Below, one piece after another: positions 36,503-45,393 of a stretch of 64,000 nucleotides of DNA. The stretch lies in NCBI GenBank assembly GCA_049282355.1, contig JBAPTW010000008.1:1-64000 (forward strand), in the 5' to 3' direction. Position numbers and translations under genes: made by a program. The notes beneath the pieces were generated by a model. The model searched no databases and was not told the DNA's origin. It worked only from the letters and a program-made list of their open reading frames with translations. Every line of letters begins with the position of its first letter. Position 1 is the stretch's first letter. This DNA is from JAGTVB01 sp049282355 (GTDB taxonomy: Bacteria; Pseudomonadota; Gammaproteobacteria; HK1).

Positions 36503-37870
36503 TTAGTCAGCGGTAAGGATCTTTTGGCCACTGCGCGCGTCCACCGTCTGCAGTACCACAGGACGGCGCCAGATACGGTGAATATAGTTCATCACGTTGC
36601 GCGCCCTGTCTAGATCGAGCCCCCTGCCGTCCGTTTCGTATTCATGCCGTAGCTCAAGAGTTCCGTCTCGTCGTAGCTCGGAAATACCCACCCGCGGGGA
36701 ACCAAAATTAAACTTAGGCCCGAGAAGCGCCTCATGTAGGCGATAAATATCTTTTTCCCCGACCTTGATCTCCCCATTTCGTTTGGCATCGTAAACAAAA
36801 AGATCGAGCTTATCCGCAAGATCCGCGTCCAACCAATTGCGAATGAAACTGAAATCATCCTCCTGAACGAGAATTTTGCGCGCAGCATCCATGCCATCGC
36901 GTTCGACAATCTGATCCCAAATGGCAAAACCAAGATGATAGGGATTGACAGACAGTGACACTTGATTGTCAGCGGCGACTGGGCGCACGACGTCGGAATG
37001 CGCCTTCATGGCGTCGAGATACACATCCTGAGGCAGGAAATGCGCTTCCCGCAATAGGCGGGCGTGCCAGTAAGAGGCCCACCCTTCATTCATTATTTGG
37101 CAGGCAAACACGGGATAGAAATAAAACGATTCTTCTCGCACAGCGAGAAAAATATCCCGCTCCCAATCTTCCATTTCCGGCGCATAGTGGGCCAAGAACC
37201 ATAGCAAGTCGTACTCAGTGCACGGCGGGATCGGGAGGCGCACGGGTTGCTTCGGCTGCGACGTCGTCTCGGATCTGTCTCCGGTTAGGGACTCGAAGCG
37301 CTTGTGAAACTCACCTGCCGACTCCTTAGGTTTCTCGGGAGGGCTCGTGGGAAAGAGCGGGCGCTCCAAGTTTTGGTTCACGTCGATGTGCTGCTCAAGC
37401 GCCAAGGCAGCATCTAAGACCTGTTCCACCCGTGCTCGGCCGTGCTGCTCGATGGCCTGCTCGATACGCTGCGCATGGCCAGCCGCCAGATCCACGATAC
37501 GGTGGCTCACTTGATCATGGGTGCGGCGAAAAAGCTCATTATTTTTGGAAAAATCCGCATGTCCAAGAACGTGCGCATAGACAAGGGTATTTTCCGCCAG
37601 AGAATTATTGTTTGCGAGGAACGCATGCCCTGGATTCCCAGGAAACACCACCTCGAAAATTCGGGAATATCCCATCCGATGCTGTACCAACTGATGGATA
37701 TAGCGAACCCCGAAAGACCAATGGGGCATACGTACCGGTAGGCCATACACCGCTACCTCCATCATGAAGCTCGGCGGTACGAGCTCGAACTCCACGGGAA
37801 AGTAGTCGAGTTGCATTCGCTCGGCGAGGTTCTCTAAATCGGACTGGAAGCGGCTAGGCATGCGTGGCAT
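36503..37870 (-). CDS. spoVR: SpoVR family protein
   Basis: A 455-residue SpoVR/YcgB protein. The start is ATG 37870 (MPRMPSRF) behind AAAGGGGAAT; longer frames overlap yeaH without a site. Blocks: FFPV-like LDYFPVEFELVPP, MPHWSFGVRYIHQLVQHRMGYSRIFEVV, NTLVYAHVLGHADFSKNN, MNEGWASYWHARLLREA and NPYHLGFAIWDQI. The family acts with PrkA and YeaH in stationary-phase and nitrogen-starvation physiology of enteric bacteria; its molecular activity is unknown. It is last in prkA-yeaH-spoVR with only a 4-base gap from yeaH. Confidence 0.95.
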   Translation of the reverse strand: MPRMPSRFQSDLENLAERMQLDYFPVEFELVPPSFMMEVAVYGLPVRMPHWSFGVRYIHQLVQHRMGYSRIFEVVFPGNPGHAFLANNNSLAENTLVYAHVLGHADFSKNNELFRRTHDQVSHRIVDLAAGHAQRIEQAIEQHGRARVEQVLDAALALEQHIDVNQNLERPLFPTSPPEKPKESAGEFHKRFESLTGDRSETTSQPKQPVRLPIPPCTEYDLLWFLAHYAPEMEDWERDIFLAVREESFYFYPVFACQIMNEGWASYWHARLLREAHFLPQDVYLDAMKAHSDVVRPVAADNQVSLSVNPYHLGFAIWDQIVERDGMDAARKILVQEDDFSFIRNWLDADLADKLDLFVYDAKRNGEIKVGEKDIYRLHEALLGPKFNFGSPRVGISELRRDGTLELRHEYETDGRGLDLDRARNVMNYIHRIWRRPVVLQTVDARSGQKILTAD

Positions 37871-37874
37871 GAGC

Positions 37875-39041
37875 TTATTCCCCTTTAATTTCTGCCTGGC
37901 GCACGAAAAACTCTCGAATTGCCTCCCAGACATCTTCATACCCGGAGGCAGTATAAGCTCCGGCGCAAGCCCCCCTCTGCATCAGATCCCCGAACAGCCG
38001 GCCCATCTCCGTATGCAGTCGCTCAGAGCTGCGATGATTAACCTCAAGATAACCCATGAAATTTAGGCGTGAAGCGAGGTTGCGCAACGCGGACCACGCC
38101 GCATCATGATCAGCCGCAAAATTATCGCCGTCCGATGCATAAAACAGGTACGAGTTATACCGGCCGGGATCATAGCGCTGTTCGAGTATCCGCTGCGCAA
38201 GCTCCAGTCCAGATGACGCTTCCGTACCCCCGGCAGCTCTTACTTGGAAAAATTCTTCCTCGGAAAACTCCCAGGCATTCACCGTATGCCCAACAAATAC
38301 CGACTCAATGCGTGTATGTTGCCGCCGCAATCCCTGCAAGCTCCAAAAAAAGAAAGTCTTGGCGAGCCTCCGGCTCTCTTCATCCATGCTTGAGGAAACA
38401 TCGAGCACATAAATAATCACCGCCACAGTCGATGGGCGTGGTCGTCGCGCGAGTTGCCGAAAGCGCAAATCTTCGTCTGAAAATGGAATGGCGTCACCCT
38501 GCACTGCGCGTCGTTTGACTGCTTCGCGCAGCGTGCGGCGGCGATCCAGGCGCGCCCTTACACCCCTTTTATCCCAGCCCTCGCGCACAAAGTCAGTATC
38601 TTCAAGCGTGTTGGCCGCCTTCGGCTCTAAGTGTGGCAGTTTCAGCTCATCCCAAATCCAATCTAGGAGATCATCGATCTTTAGCTCGACGACAAACTCG
38701 AGTCCCCCCTCACCGGTGCCTGCGCCACCGCTGCCGCGGCCTCCCTCGTTCGAAGGCCGTAGCACATCGCCAGGCTTCACTCCCTGTCCCTGCCCTGCAC
38801 CGCTTTGCGTGTCGGCGTCTCGAAGCCGAAATCGATAATGCTCTAAGAAACGTACCGGGACGCGCACGACACGATTGTCCGGATTAGTGAGGACATCCGC
38901 GCCGGACACTAGCTCCGGAAGAGCATTTCGGACCGACTCACGAACCTTCTCGTTGTGCCGCAACCAATCTCTCGCTCCACGCGAAAACAGGTCGTACCAG
39001 CGGGCCGTTTGAATGGCGGCCGTACCATACTCACGAGACAT
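37875..39041 (-). CDS. yeaH: YeaH/DUF444 protein with VWA-like domain
   Basis: About 388 residues from ATG 39041, which GAGGAG serves better than the ATG at 39047. An N-terminal region has the low-complexity Gly-rich linker near residue 90-110; the C-terminal half is a von Willebrand A-like domain with the metal site in YVLDVSSSMDEESRRLAK, then VFVGHTVNAWEFSEEEFF and GGTEASSGL. It is the partner of the PrkA kinase in the conserved trio. It ends 4 bases before spoVR and begins 104 bases after prkA. Confidence 0.94.
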   Translation of the reverse strand: MSREYGTAAIQTARWYDLFSRGARDWLRHNEKVRESVRNALPELVSGADVLTNPDNRVVRVPVRFLEHYRFRLRDADTQSGAGQGQGVKPGDVLRPSNEGGRGSGGAGTGEGGLEFVVELKIDDLLDWIWDELKLPHLEPKAANTLEDTDFVREGWDKRGVRARLDRRRTLREAVKRRAVQGDAIPFSDEDLRFRQLARRPRPSTVAVIIYVLDVSSSMDEESRRLAKTFFFWSLQGLRRQHTRIESVFVGHTVNAWEFSEEEFFQVRAAGGTEASSGLELAQRILEQRYDPGRYNSYLFYASDGDNFAADHDAAWSALRNLASRLNFMGYLEVNHRSSERLHTEMGRLFGDLMQRGACAGAYTASGYEDVWEAIREFFVRQAEIKGE

Positions 39042-39151
39042 GGTCATGCTCCTCTACCGAGGTCCACCACCAACTGTCGGTCGCTTCCGACTTGCAACGC
39101 CCTGATGCATGCTTGCATGGGCGTCGGCTTGGCAGCAGTGCACCTTACGCC

Positions 39152-41113
39152 TCACTCCTGTGAAAGCAATGTCGTTACATAGTTCAGTGCTTCCTTTGCG
39201 CTATGGCGGTCATAGCCGTATTCCGCGACAAGCCGCTCCTCCACCGCCGAGATCTTCTCCTGCGCTTCCTGATCCGGTCGCGTTACAGAGCTTACTAAAC
39301 GCAGGACATCGCGGCGCTCTTCGAATAAATACTGTTCAATGGCTTCTCTCAAACGCCCATGGCTGGTCAAGGTAAATCGGTCGCCCAATTTGAAAGCCAC
39401 CATGGCCTTTCGCACCACCTCCTGTCGGAAAGAAAGCTTTCCGGCGTCAGAGATTTTGATTTTCTGCTCCACCGAGCGCAAAAAGCGCTCATCGGGAGGA
39501 CGCGTTTCGCCCGTAATTGCATCATTAATCTCACGCCGATCCAGCATTGCCTCCACTTCATCAAGGTATTTTTCAAGGAGTGCTTGGGCCTCTGCCTCGA
39601 AGGAAGCAAACAAAGCCTTGTGCACATCTTCCTTCACCCAGCGGTTGTAGAAATCCTTACGCACCAGCACCAGTAGGTCTACGGCGCGCCGCTTTTCCTT
39701 AGGATCAATACGGGGATCGGACTCGACAGCGTCCTTGATCGCCAGCATTACTTCCATGCTGGTGAGGCTCTTCACTTCGCTGCGAGTGATGGCATTGGAT
39801 ATTGAATTGATCACGAACCTTGGGCTAATGCCAGTCAAACCTTCGTCCTGGCTTTCCATGCGAATTCGCTCCACCTCGGCTTCCGAGATCCCTTCGACAT
39901 CCTCGCCCGCATAGAGCCTTACTTTTTTCGTCAGGTCCAATCCTTCACGTTCTGATTTCTGCATGCGCGTAATCACGGCAAAGACCGCGGCAATTTTCAG
40001 CACGTGAGGATCCAAGTGTATCTCACGGAAAGCCGTGGCTGCAGAGATGAGCTTTTTGTAAATTCGCGCCTCGTCGAGATAGCAGAGCGTGTAAGGCACT
40101 TGGACAATAACCATGCGGTCGAGCAAGGCCTCGTTTTCCTTTTCCTGAAGAAACTTCTTGAACTCGGCCATGTTGGTGTGCGCGAAGATGGTCTCATCGA
40201 GATAGATGAGCGGAAAGCGCGACACCTTAACGTTTTTTTCCTGTGTCAAGGTCAGCAATAGATAAAGGAATTCGCGCTTGACCTTGAGAATCTCGATCAT
40301 CTCGAGCAGGCCGCGACTGGCTGCATACACCGCTCCGGACCAAGACCAGGCGCGCGGATCGCCCTCATCGCCATACTGGGCCGCTTTGGAGAGATCCACC
40401 GATCCCACCAGATCCGCGATGTCTGCAGTAGTGGGGTCGTGGGGTGCATAGGTTCCGACTCCCACTCGGCCTGCTTCCGACAGAAACACACGTTCGACAG
40501 GAAACTTCATGAAGTCGCCATCAAATTCTTCTTCGAGTCGCACTCGAGACAAGGGGCTGAGCTCACCTGTGACATCGACCCCATAGGTCTCACGAAATTC
40601 TGCCCGCAAGGTGCTCGGTACCAGCAACAACGGGGATTCATGCAGCGGTGAGCCCTGCAAGGCATAAATCGCCCCTTCCTCCGTGTGGCTGTACTCCTCT
40701 AAGCCTTTCTTGAGCAGAATGACCAAGGTGGACTTGCCACCCGACGGCGGACCAAGCAAGAGCAATAGGCGCCTGCCCACCTCGGAACCGGCAGCGGCGG
40801 CCTTAAAGTAGTCCACAACGCGCTCCAAGGCCTTGTCAACACCGTACAGTTCGCCGGAGAACAGGCTGATGGCCGCCGAGTTCTCCTCGTCTGCACCCCT
40901 GTAACCCTTCCAGCGCAGCATATCCCATACATATTGATGGCTGGTGCGACACACGGCCTGCGCGTTGCTGGGCAGAACTTCCGCAACGAACTCCGCAAAC
41001 GTTCCGCTCCAATGGTGCGCCTTGTGCTGCTGCGTATAATGAGCTAGCGAATCAACGAATTTGGAACGCTTCTTCACGGTCGAATTGTCAGAATAAACCT
41101 CAGCACTGGTCAT
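39152..41113 (-). CDS. prkA: PrkA family serine protein kinase
   Basis: A 653-residue protein, typical for PrkA/YeaG (about 640). An AAA-type ATP-binding domain carries LLLLGPPSGGKSTLVILLKK; the C-terminal PrkA kinase-like domain follows (LLDRMVIVQVPYTL and GISPRFVINSISNAI). In E. coli YeaG is induced by nitrogen starvation and stationary phase. GAGGAG lies before the ATG. It is the first gene of the prkA-yeaH-spoVR operon; 430 bases upstream hold no gene and presumably its promoter. Confidence 0.96.
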   Translation of the reverse strand: MTSAEVYSDNSTVKKRSKFVDSLAHYTQQHKAHHWSGTFAEFVAEVLPSNAQAVCRTSHQYVWDMLRWKGYRGADEENSAAISLFSGELYGVDKALERVVDYFKAAAAGSEVGRRLLLLLGPPSGGKSTLVILLKKGLEEYSHTEEGAIYALQGSPLHESPLLLVPSTLRAEFRETYGVDVTGELSPLSRVRLEEEFDGDFMKFPVERVFLSEAGRVGVGTYAPHDPTTADIADLVGSVDLSKAAQYGDEGDPRAWSWSGAVYAASRGLLEMIEILKVKREFLYLLLTLTQEKNVKVSRFPLIYLDETIFAHTNMAEFKKFLQEKENEALLDRMVIVQVPYTLCYLDEARIYKKLISAATAFREIHLDPHVLKIAAVFAVITRMQKSEREGLDLTKKVRLYAGEDVEGISEAEVERIRMESQDEGLTGISPRFVINSISNAITRSEVKSLTSMEVMLAIKDAVESDPRIDPKEKRRAVDLLVLVRKDFYNRWVKEDVHKALFASFEAEAQALLEKYLDEVEAMLDRREINDAITGETRPPDERFLRSVEQKIKISDAGKLSFRQEVVRKAMVAFKLGDRFTLTSHGRLREAIEQYLFEERRDVLRLVSSVTRPDQEAQEKISAVEERLVAEYGYDRHSAKEALNYVTTLLSQE

Positions 41114-41545
41114 AGCTGAGCTCCTCTACGGGAATGTAAATGCGTCGCATCTGTCGGCCCTCCTCTACATTTCAGCTTTGAGGTTGACTAAGTAAGTGGT
41201 AACGACGATGCAATGATGGCGGAGACTCTAACCTGGCATCGTGATACAACGAACCTCTGCACGCCAATCTGCGCTCCTGGGAGGATTTCAGCAAGCATCT
41301 CTCCCCGGCATCATCGGCTCGGCTTCTCATGGCGTTCGTACCCTCACTTATACAGAGTTAGAACCTGCTCAAGACCCGATTGTTCCAAATCGGGATGTTT
41401 AGCTTAATGCAACCTTCACACCATAATTCTGCAACTTAAGTACTTGCCCTATCAGACGTTTTGCAACCACGACACGCTTTCACCCAGCAAATTTACCGTT
41501 CAACTACACATCAGGCGCTGCAGCGACAGTAAATTGCTTGCCCGC
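41114..41545. other. Non-coding region upstream of prkA
   Basis: About 430 bases without a gene. A 7-bp inverted repeat CCCGATT/AATCGGG at 41375-41394 may be a weak terminator for yqgE or part of the prkA control region. No clear sigma-54 (GG-N10-GC) promoter could be assigned by eye. Confidence 0.35.
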
Positions 41546-42352
41546 CTATGGTGCATAACCGCTAAGGAACAGCTCGTCGCTGCGTTGCACCCACAGTCCT
41601 GCGCTCTGACGTAACAGCTCATGCCAAATCTCCGACGGTTCGGCATCAAACACAATTCTCGAATCGGGTAAGACGAGATGCCAGTCACCTCGGCTCACTT
41701 CGTCTTCCAGCTGACCCGGACCCCATCCAGCGTGGCCCACATAGGCGTGGAAACTTTCACCTTGCTCCGATCCAGAAAGTACCTGCCTCAGGGTATCCTC
41801 GTTTGCACTGAAGAAGATATTGGCAAACACATGGGCAGCCTCCTTCGGGTGCCGCTCGGTGCGAAGCAGAAGCACAATTTGCTCTTGCGCGACGGGCCCT
41901 CCGATGTACAACCTATCCTGACGACTGAGCAGCGGGGTAATGGCAGGAAAAACCTTAGAGAGACTCGTTCGGGTAGGGCGATTGATAATGAGGCCCATTG
42001 CCCCGTGTGCGCCATAATCCACCAAGAGCACGACCGCCTTGGCAAAGTTGGGATCAGCCAGGTATCGGCTGGCCACTAACAAAGTGCCCCGTTGCAGGCT
42101 AGGCCTATACGAAGGTATGTTCTTGGCTTCCACTGCTGACCCCGACTCCTCCGGAGAGTCCAGCTGTCCCGATGATTTCACCACGATAGGGGTACGCGAA
42201 GTTGCAGCGATATGAGCCGATAAGGCGCCGCTAAGGCAAAGGAAAGCCAACATCAAGAGCAACGCCGTGCAGAAGCGATAGCCCCTGAACCCTACAAGCT
42301 GGGGGGCCACGTCAGCAAGGTGAGCGTGGATCTCTATCATCGTCAGCTCCAT
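41546..42352 (-). CDS. yqgE: YqgE/AlgH family protein with N-terminal membrane segment
   Basis: 268 residues (or 264 from the ATG at 42340, which GGAG serves). The conserved YqgE/AlgH domain begins at LQRGTLLVASRYLADPNFAKAVVLLV and runs through GAMGLIINRPT, YIGGPVAQEQIVLLL, AYVGHAGWGPGQLEDEV and WHLVLP. Usual YqgE proteins are about 187 residues and cytosolic; here about 80 extra residues include a hydrophobic stretch, FCTALLLMLAFLCLSGALSA, that looks like a signal or anchor. Function of the family is unknown. It stands alone, apart from its usual yqgF/ruvX neighbour, and downstream of prkA on the same strand. Confidence 0.87.
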   Translation of the reverse strand: MELTMIEIHAHLADVAPQLVGFRGYRFCTALLLMLAFLCLSGALSAHIAATSRTPIVVKSSGQLDSPEESGSAVEAKNIPSYRPSLQRGTLLVASRYLADPNFAKAVVLLVDYGAHGAMGLIINRPTRTSLSKVFPAITPLLSRQDRLYIGGPVAQEQIVLLLRTERHPKEAAHVFANIFFSANEDTLRQVLSGSEQGESFHAYVGHAGWGPGQLEDEVSRGDWHLVLPDSRIVFDAEPSEIWHELLRQSAGLWVQRSDELFLSGYAP

Positions 42353-42443
42353 GGTCCAATGATAAAGTTACCTAATCTGCCCGATGCCAACACTCAATAC
42401 TGTTAAACTTAAGCTGGATTAGTTATCTCCGCAAGGCACTCTA

Positions 42444-42588
42444 AGAAGCTGTTTTAAAAATGTCGCGAGCGCCGACAGAGCAAGACGCACGGCGGCGAAC
42501 AACCGGAGTGTACAAGGGAGTACATGAGGATTGAGAGCCGCCGCGCAACGCTGCTATGGCAAGCGCAGTAGTTTTTAAAACAGCTTCT
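42444..42588. mobile_element. MITE-like element with terminal inverted repeats
   Basis: The most complete copy of the dispersed repeat, 145 bp. The left end AGAAGCTGTTTTAAAA and right end TTTTAAAACAGCTTCT are perfect 16-bp inverted repeats. Between them lie GTCGCGAGCGCC, GTACAAGGGAGTACATGAGG and CCGCCGCGCAACGCTGC. No coding capacity; this is the structure of a non-autonomous transposable element. Flanks TA and TAA suggest a TA-type target, which the other copies do not settle. Confidence 0.8.
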
Positions 42589-42605
42589 AAGCTCGACTTT
42601 CCCCA

Positions 42606-42959
42606 TTAGGCCGCATAGCACAAGAGCTCTGTAAAGTGCGCCAGTAATGGTTTTGGGATTTTTTGATGGTCGATTTTTGCATGCGATGTGCAAAAATCCT
42701 GAGCGCTCCAGAGGGGATGGCGCACCAGGGTCAGCGCATTGCTGAAGGTCGGTGGCGTTTTTCGATACCAAGCGCTGGTACGCACCGCCATGGCCTGGCC
42801 GTCAATGAGCCCCTGGATGATCGCTTGACCCGACACACCATGGATATCGCTGAGCACCGTGCCCAAAGGTTCGGGTTTCCTGGCACAACGTACCGTCTTC
42901 TTGCTCGAGCACAAGGCTCGCCACGACGCCCTATCTTGCGCACCCCAAGCCGCTGGCAC
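42606..42959 (-). pseudogene. IS110-family transposase remnant
   Basis: The minus-strand frame contains GTVLSDIHGVSGQAIIQGLI, the linker between the two halves of IS110 transposases (normally VASD-x-x-GVSGRAMLEAL). Upstream sequence in other frames up to about 43100 (including VETIGYTGGRRHGRTVAQAC) may be more of the same gene, with frameshifts. Neither the DEDD nor the C-terminal transposase_20 domain is complete, so it is a dead fragment. It lies within a gene-free stretch next to the MITE-like copy. Confidence 0.5.
42672..42698. other. Perfect 10-bp inverted repeat
   Basis: GATTTTTGCA and TGCAAAAATC are separated by 7 bases and overlap the transposase remnant. It could be a stem-loop or an IS-related end; the sequence shows only the symmetry. 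Confidence 0.4.
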
Positions 42960-43327
42960 GCTTGGGCTACCGTTCTACCATGCCTTCGTCCCCCTGTGTA
43001 TCCTATCGTCTCGACAGGAGCGCAGGCCTGAGGGGGCACCAGCGCAGCCTCCTGGCACCACTTCAATCCGGTACAGGGCCTTTTTACCGTACGTTCACTG
43101 CGAAAAGCCGCAGGACCCCGGGTCCGTTTAAAACGCAGGGTCACAAGCCACTGAAAAACAATCTTCGGCCACTTCCAAGCCTGGCTCCTGTCTGTTCTCC
43201 AATAGTAAACCAAAGGCCGATTTTCATTTTCGGGGGTGGCCAAATCCCTTGGCCATGACGGTTTGAAACAGCTTCTAAGGCCCGGTCTTGACAAACCCTT
43301 TCGTGATGCAGGCTTGAGGAAACCATA
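42960..43327. other. Degenerate stretch upstream of glk
   Basis: No gene can be supported. The sequence may continue the transposase remnant and ends with a right-end copy of the dispersed repeat (GGTTTGAAACAGCTTCTAAG, 43260-43279). Confidence 0.35.
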
Positions 43328-44341
43328 ATGATCTTGGCAGGTGACATCGGTGGAACGAAAACGATCTTGGCATTATTCTCCAGGGAACAAGGTGTTCGCT
43401 ACCCATTGCGGGAGCAGCGGTTTCCAAGTAGTGAATACACTTCTTTAGAATCTATCATTAGCGCCTTTTTGGCAGACATAGACGAGAGGCCAACCGCTGC
43501 AAGTTTCGGTGTCGCCGGGCCCGTAGTCAATCGCAAAGCCCATCTTACCAACCTGCCATGGATCATTGACGCAGATGGAATTGCTCAAGCATTCGCCATC
43601 CCGGAAGTGCATTTACTCAATGATCTGCAGGCGATTGCCACATCAGTTCCCCATTTGGCCTCAGACGACATTTATACCCTTAATACCGGACAAGCTAATC
43701 CTGGAGGAACGATTGCTGTTGTCGCTGCCGGCACTGGATTAGGAGAGGCATTTCTGGTTTGGACTGGTATTCGGTATCAAGCCTATCCCACAGAGGGCGG
43801 ACATACGTCCTTTGCACCGGTGACGCATGAGCAATTGCAGCTGTTAGATTACCTGCAGCCCCGGTTTGGACGTGTCAGTTTTGAACGGGTATGCTCGGGA
43901 AGTGGCATTCCCAACCTCTATGACTATCTAAGCAATCGCGCGCAATACGAAAAACCAGACTGGTTGCGGCAAGCACTGTCAGAAGCCGAAGACCCAACGC
44001 CGGTGATTGTCAACACAGCCCTCTCGCGCAAGGCTCAGATCTGCGTTGCGACATTGGATCTCTTTGCTCACATACTAGCCGGTGTCGTAGGAGATATGGC
44101 ACTCAAAGTGTTTGCCACAGGAGGTGTATATCTCGGCGGGGGAATCCCTCCAAGGATTTTGCCTCGTTTAAAGAAACAGGATTTCCTCGATGCGGTAACC
44201 GATAAAGGGCGATTTCACCACTGGGTAGCACAAATTCCTATTCACGTCATCCTCAACCCAAATGCGGCTTTACATGGTGCGGCTTGGCATGGCTTTCAAA
44301 CCTGGGAACAGGGAACGCAATCGCCGGCCGCAATTCCTTAG
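43328..44341 (+). CDS. glk: Glucokinase
   Basis: A 337-residue glucokinase of the proteobacterial Glk family (about 320). The phosphate loop GDIGGTKTILALFS is at the N-terminus, then SFGVAGPVVNRKAHLTNLPW, LLNDLQAIATS, AAGTGLGEAFL, EGGHTSFAP and FERVCSGSGIPNLY. Asp100-like and the glucose-binding residues in these blocks are intact. It phosphorylates glucose with ATP at the start of glycolysis or the Entner-Doudoroff route. TTGAGGAAACC gives a Shine-Dalgarno. It is monocistronic, between repeat copies on both sides (43260 and 44340). Confidence 0.95.
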   Translation: MILAGDIGGTKTILALFSREQGVRYPLREQRFPSSEYTSLESIISAFLADIDERPTAASFGVAGPVVNRKAHLTNLPWIIDADGIAQAFAIPEVHLLNDLQAIATSVPHLASDDIYTLNTGQANPGGTIAVVAAGTGLGEAFLVWTGIRYQAYPTEGGHTSFAPVTHEQLQLLDYLQPRFGRVSFERVCSGSGIPNLYDYLSNRAQYEKPDWLRQALSEAEDPTPVIVNTALSRKAQICVATLDLFAHILAGVVGDMALKVFATGGVYLGGGIPPRILPRLKKQDFLDAVTDKGRFHHWVAQIPIHVILNPNAALHGAAWHGFQTWEQGTQSPAAIP

Positions 44342-44391
44342 AAGCTGTTTTAAAAATGTCGCACGCGCCGGAGTCGCAAGGCGCACGGTGG
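44340..44391. repeat. Dispersed repeat, left half
   Basis: AGAAGCTGTTTTAAAAATGT then GCGCCGGAGTCGCAAGGCGC; it overlaps the last base of the glk stop codon. Confidence 0.7.
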
Positions 44392-45393
44392 ATCTCAGAA
44401 TAAAAGTCAGTTTCCTACAAAAAGCCATCAGATAGCCTATGGCGTGCCGCATTATATTCCCTTGTCACCCGCCGCTGTTGGCAATCCTCCTTCTTGACCG
44501 ACTTCAAAAAGCGGCCTTTTTTCTTTCGGCATACCCGCATCACCTAAGCGTGCGGGTACTTCCAAGCTACGTCTGGTGGAAAAGCCCGTGCTATGCACGC
44601 TGGTCTGCCATGAGGCAACAAGCCTCGGAATGGCCGTAGGTGCTTCCCTCAAAACCCAGGAGACACCATATGCCCAAACAATAACAGACGCCGAGAGAAA
44701 CGGAGCAAGATAAAACCAAAATTTGACGTCGGTGGAAAGACTCTTTGGATGCTTTGTGCTCGATAATGTTTTCATGCCGCGCATGATGCCGAAGACAGCC
44801 GCCCGTAACCGTGACGAAGGTCGCACTTTTCCTGCGGTAAAATCACCATTAATTGCTGCCCTAACTGACCATCGCCTCTGAGAAGCTTCGCGGTTTCTCG
44901 ACGAATCTGGAAGTCGTTCTAGAGATGGTCCGAGCGCGGTAAAATGATTTTCTAACCACTTTTGAGACTGGGTCTCACTGCGTCGATAGTGTACTGTCGA
45001 TCTATGAAGACTTGATGACAGGCGAAGCAGCGGTCAAAAAAATGAGCCCTCTCCGGGACGGGCGAGTACACCGCAATAGATGTCAGGACGGGAGGAGCAC
45101 TTTACCCACCTTGCATGCCAGCGATACACTCTGGCAGCTTGCCGCGAACGCCGAAAGCGGTAATCAATCAGGTTCAATGTTTGCTACGATCTTGAACAAG
45201 TTACGGATATACTCCACTTAAGTTAGTAATAGTAGAGAACCGCTCCAGCGGTCGTATACAGGCATCCCTTTTTCGGGACCCACTCCGCAGCCATCGTTTC
45301 GATAACTCTGTCAGCTGTGGGGACCCTTCCTGTTGTGGGGTGCCGAGGTCGTCTTGTGCGCCCACTCGCCCTCCCAAAAAGGACACACAGCCA
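44392..45393. other. Long intergenic stretch
   Basis: About 1 kb with no gene that can be supported. A minus-strand frame (44452-44775 from an internal ATG) has one hydrophobic stretch (FWFYLAPFLSASVIVWAYGV) and could encode a small membrane protein, but it has no ribosome site and no recognised family. No RNA gene was recognised. Confidence 0.3.

Noticed and set aside
41375..41394. Strong terminator between yqgE and prkA.
   Set aside because: The 7-bp stem lacks a following T-run on either strand.
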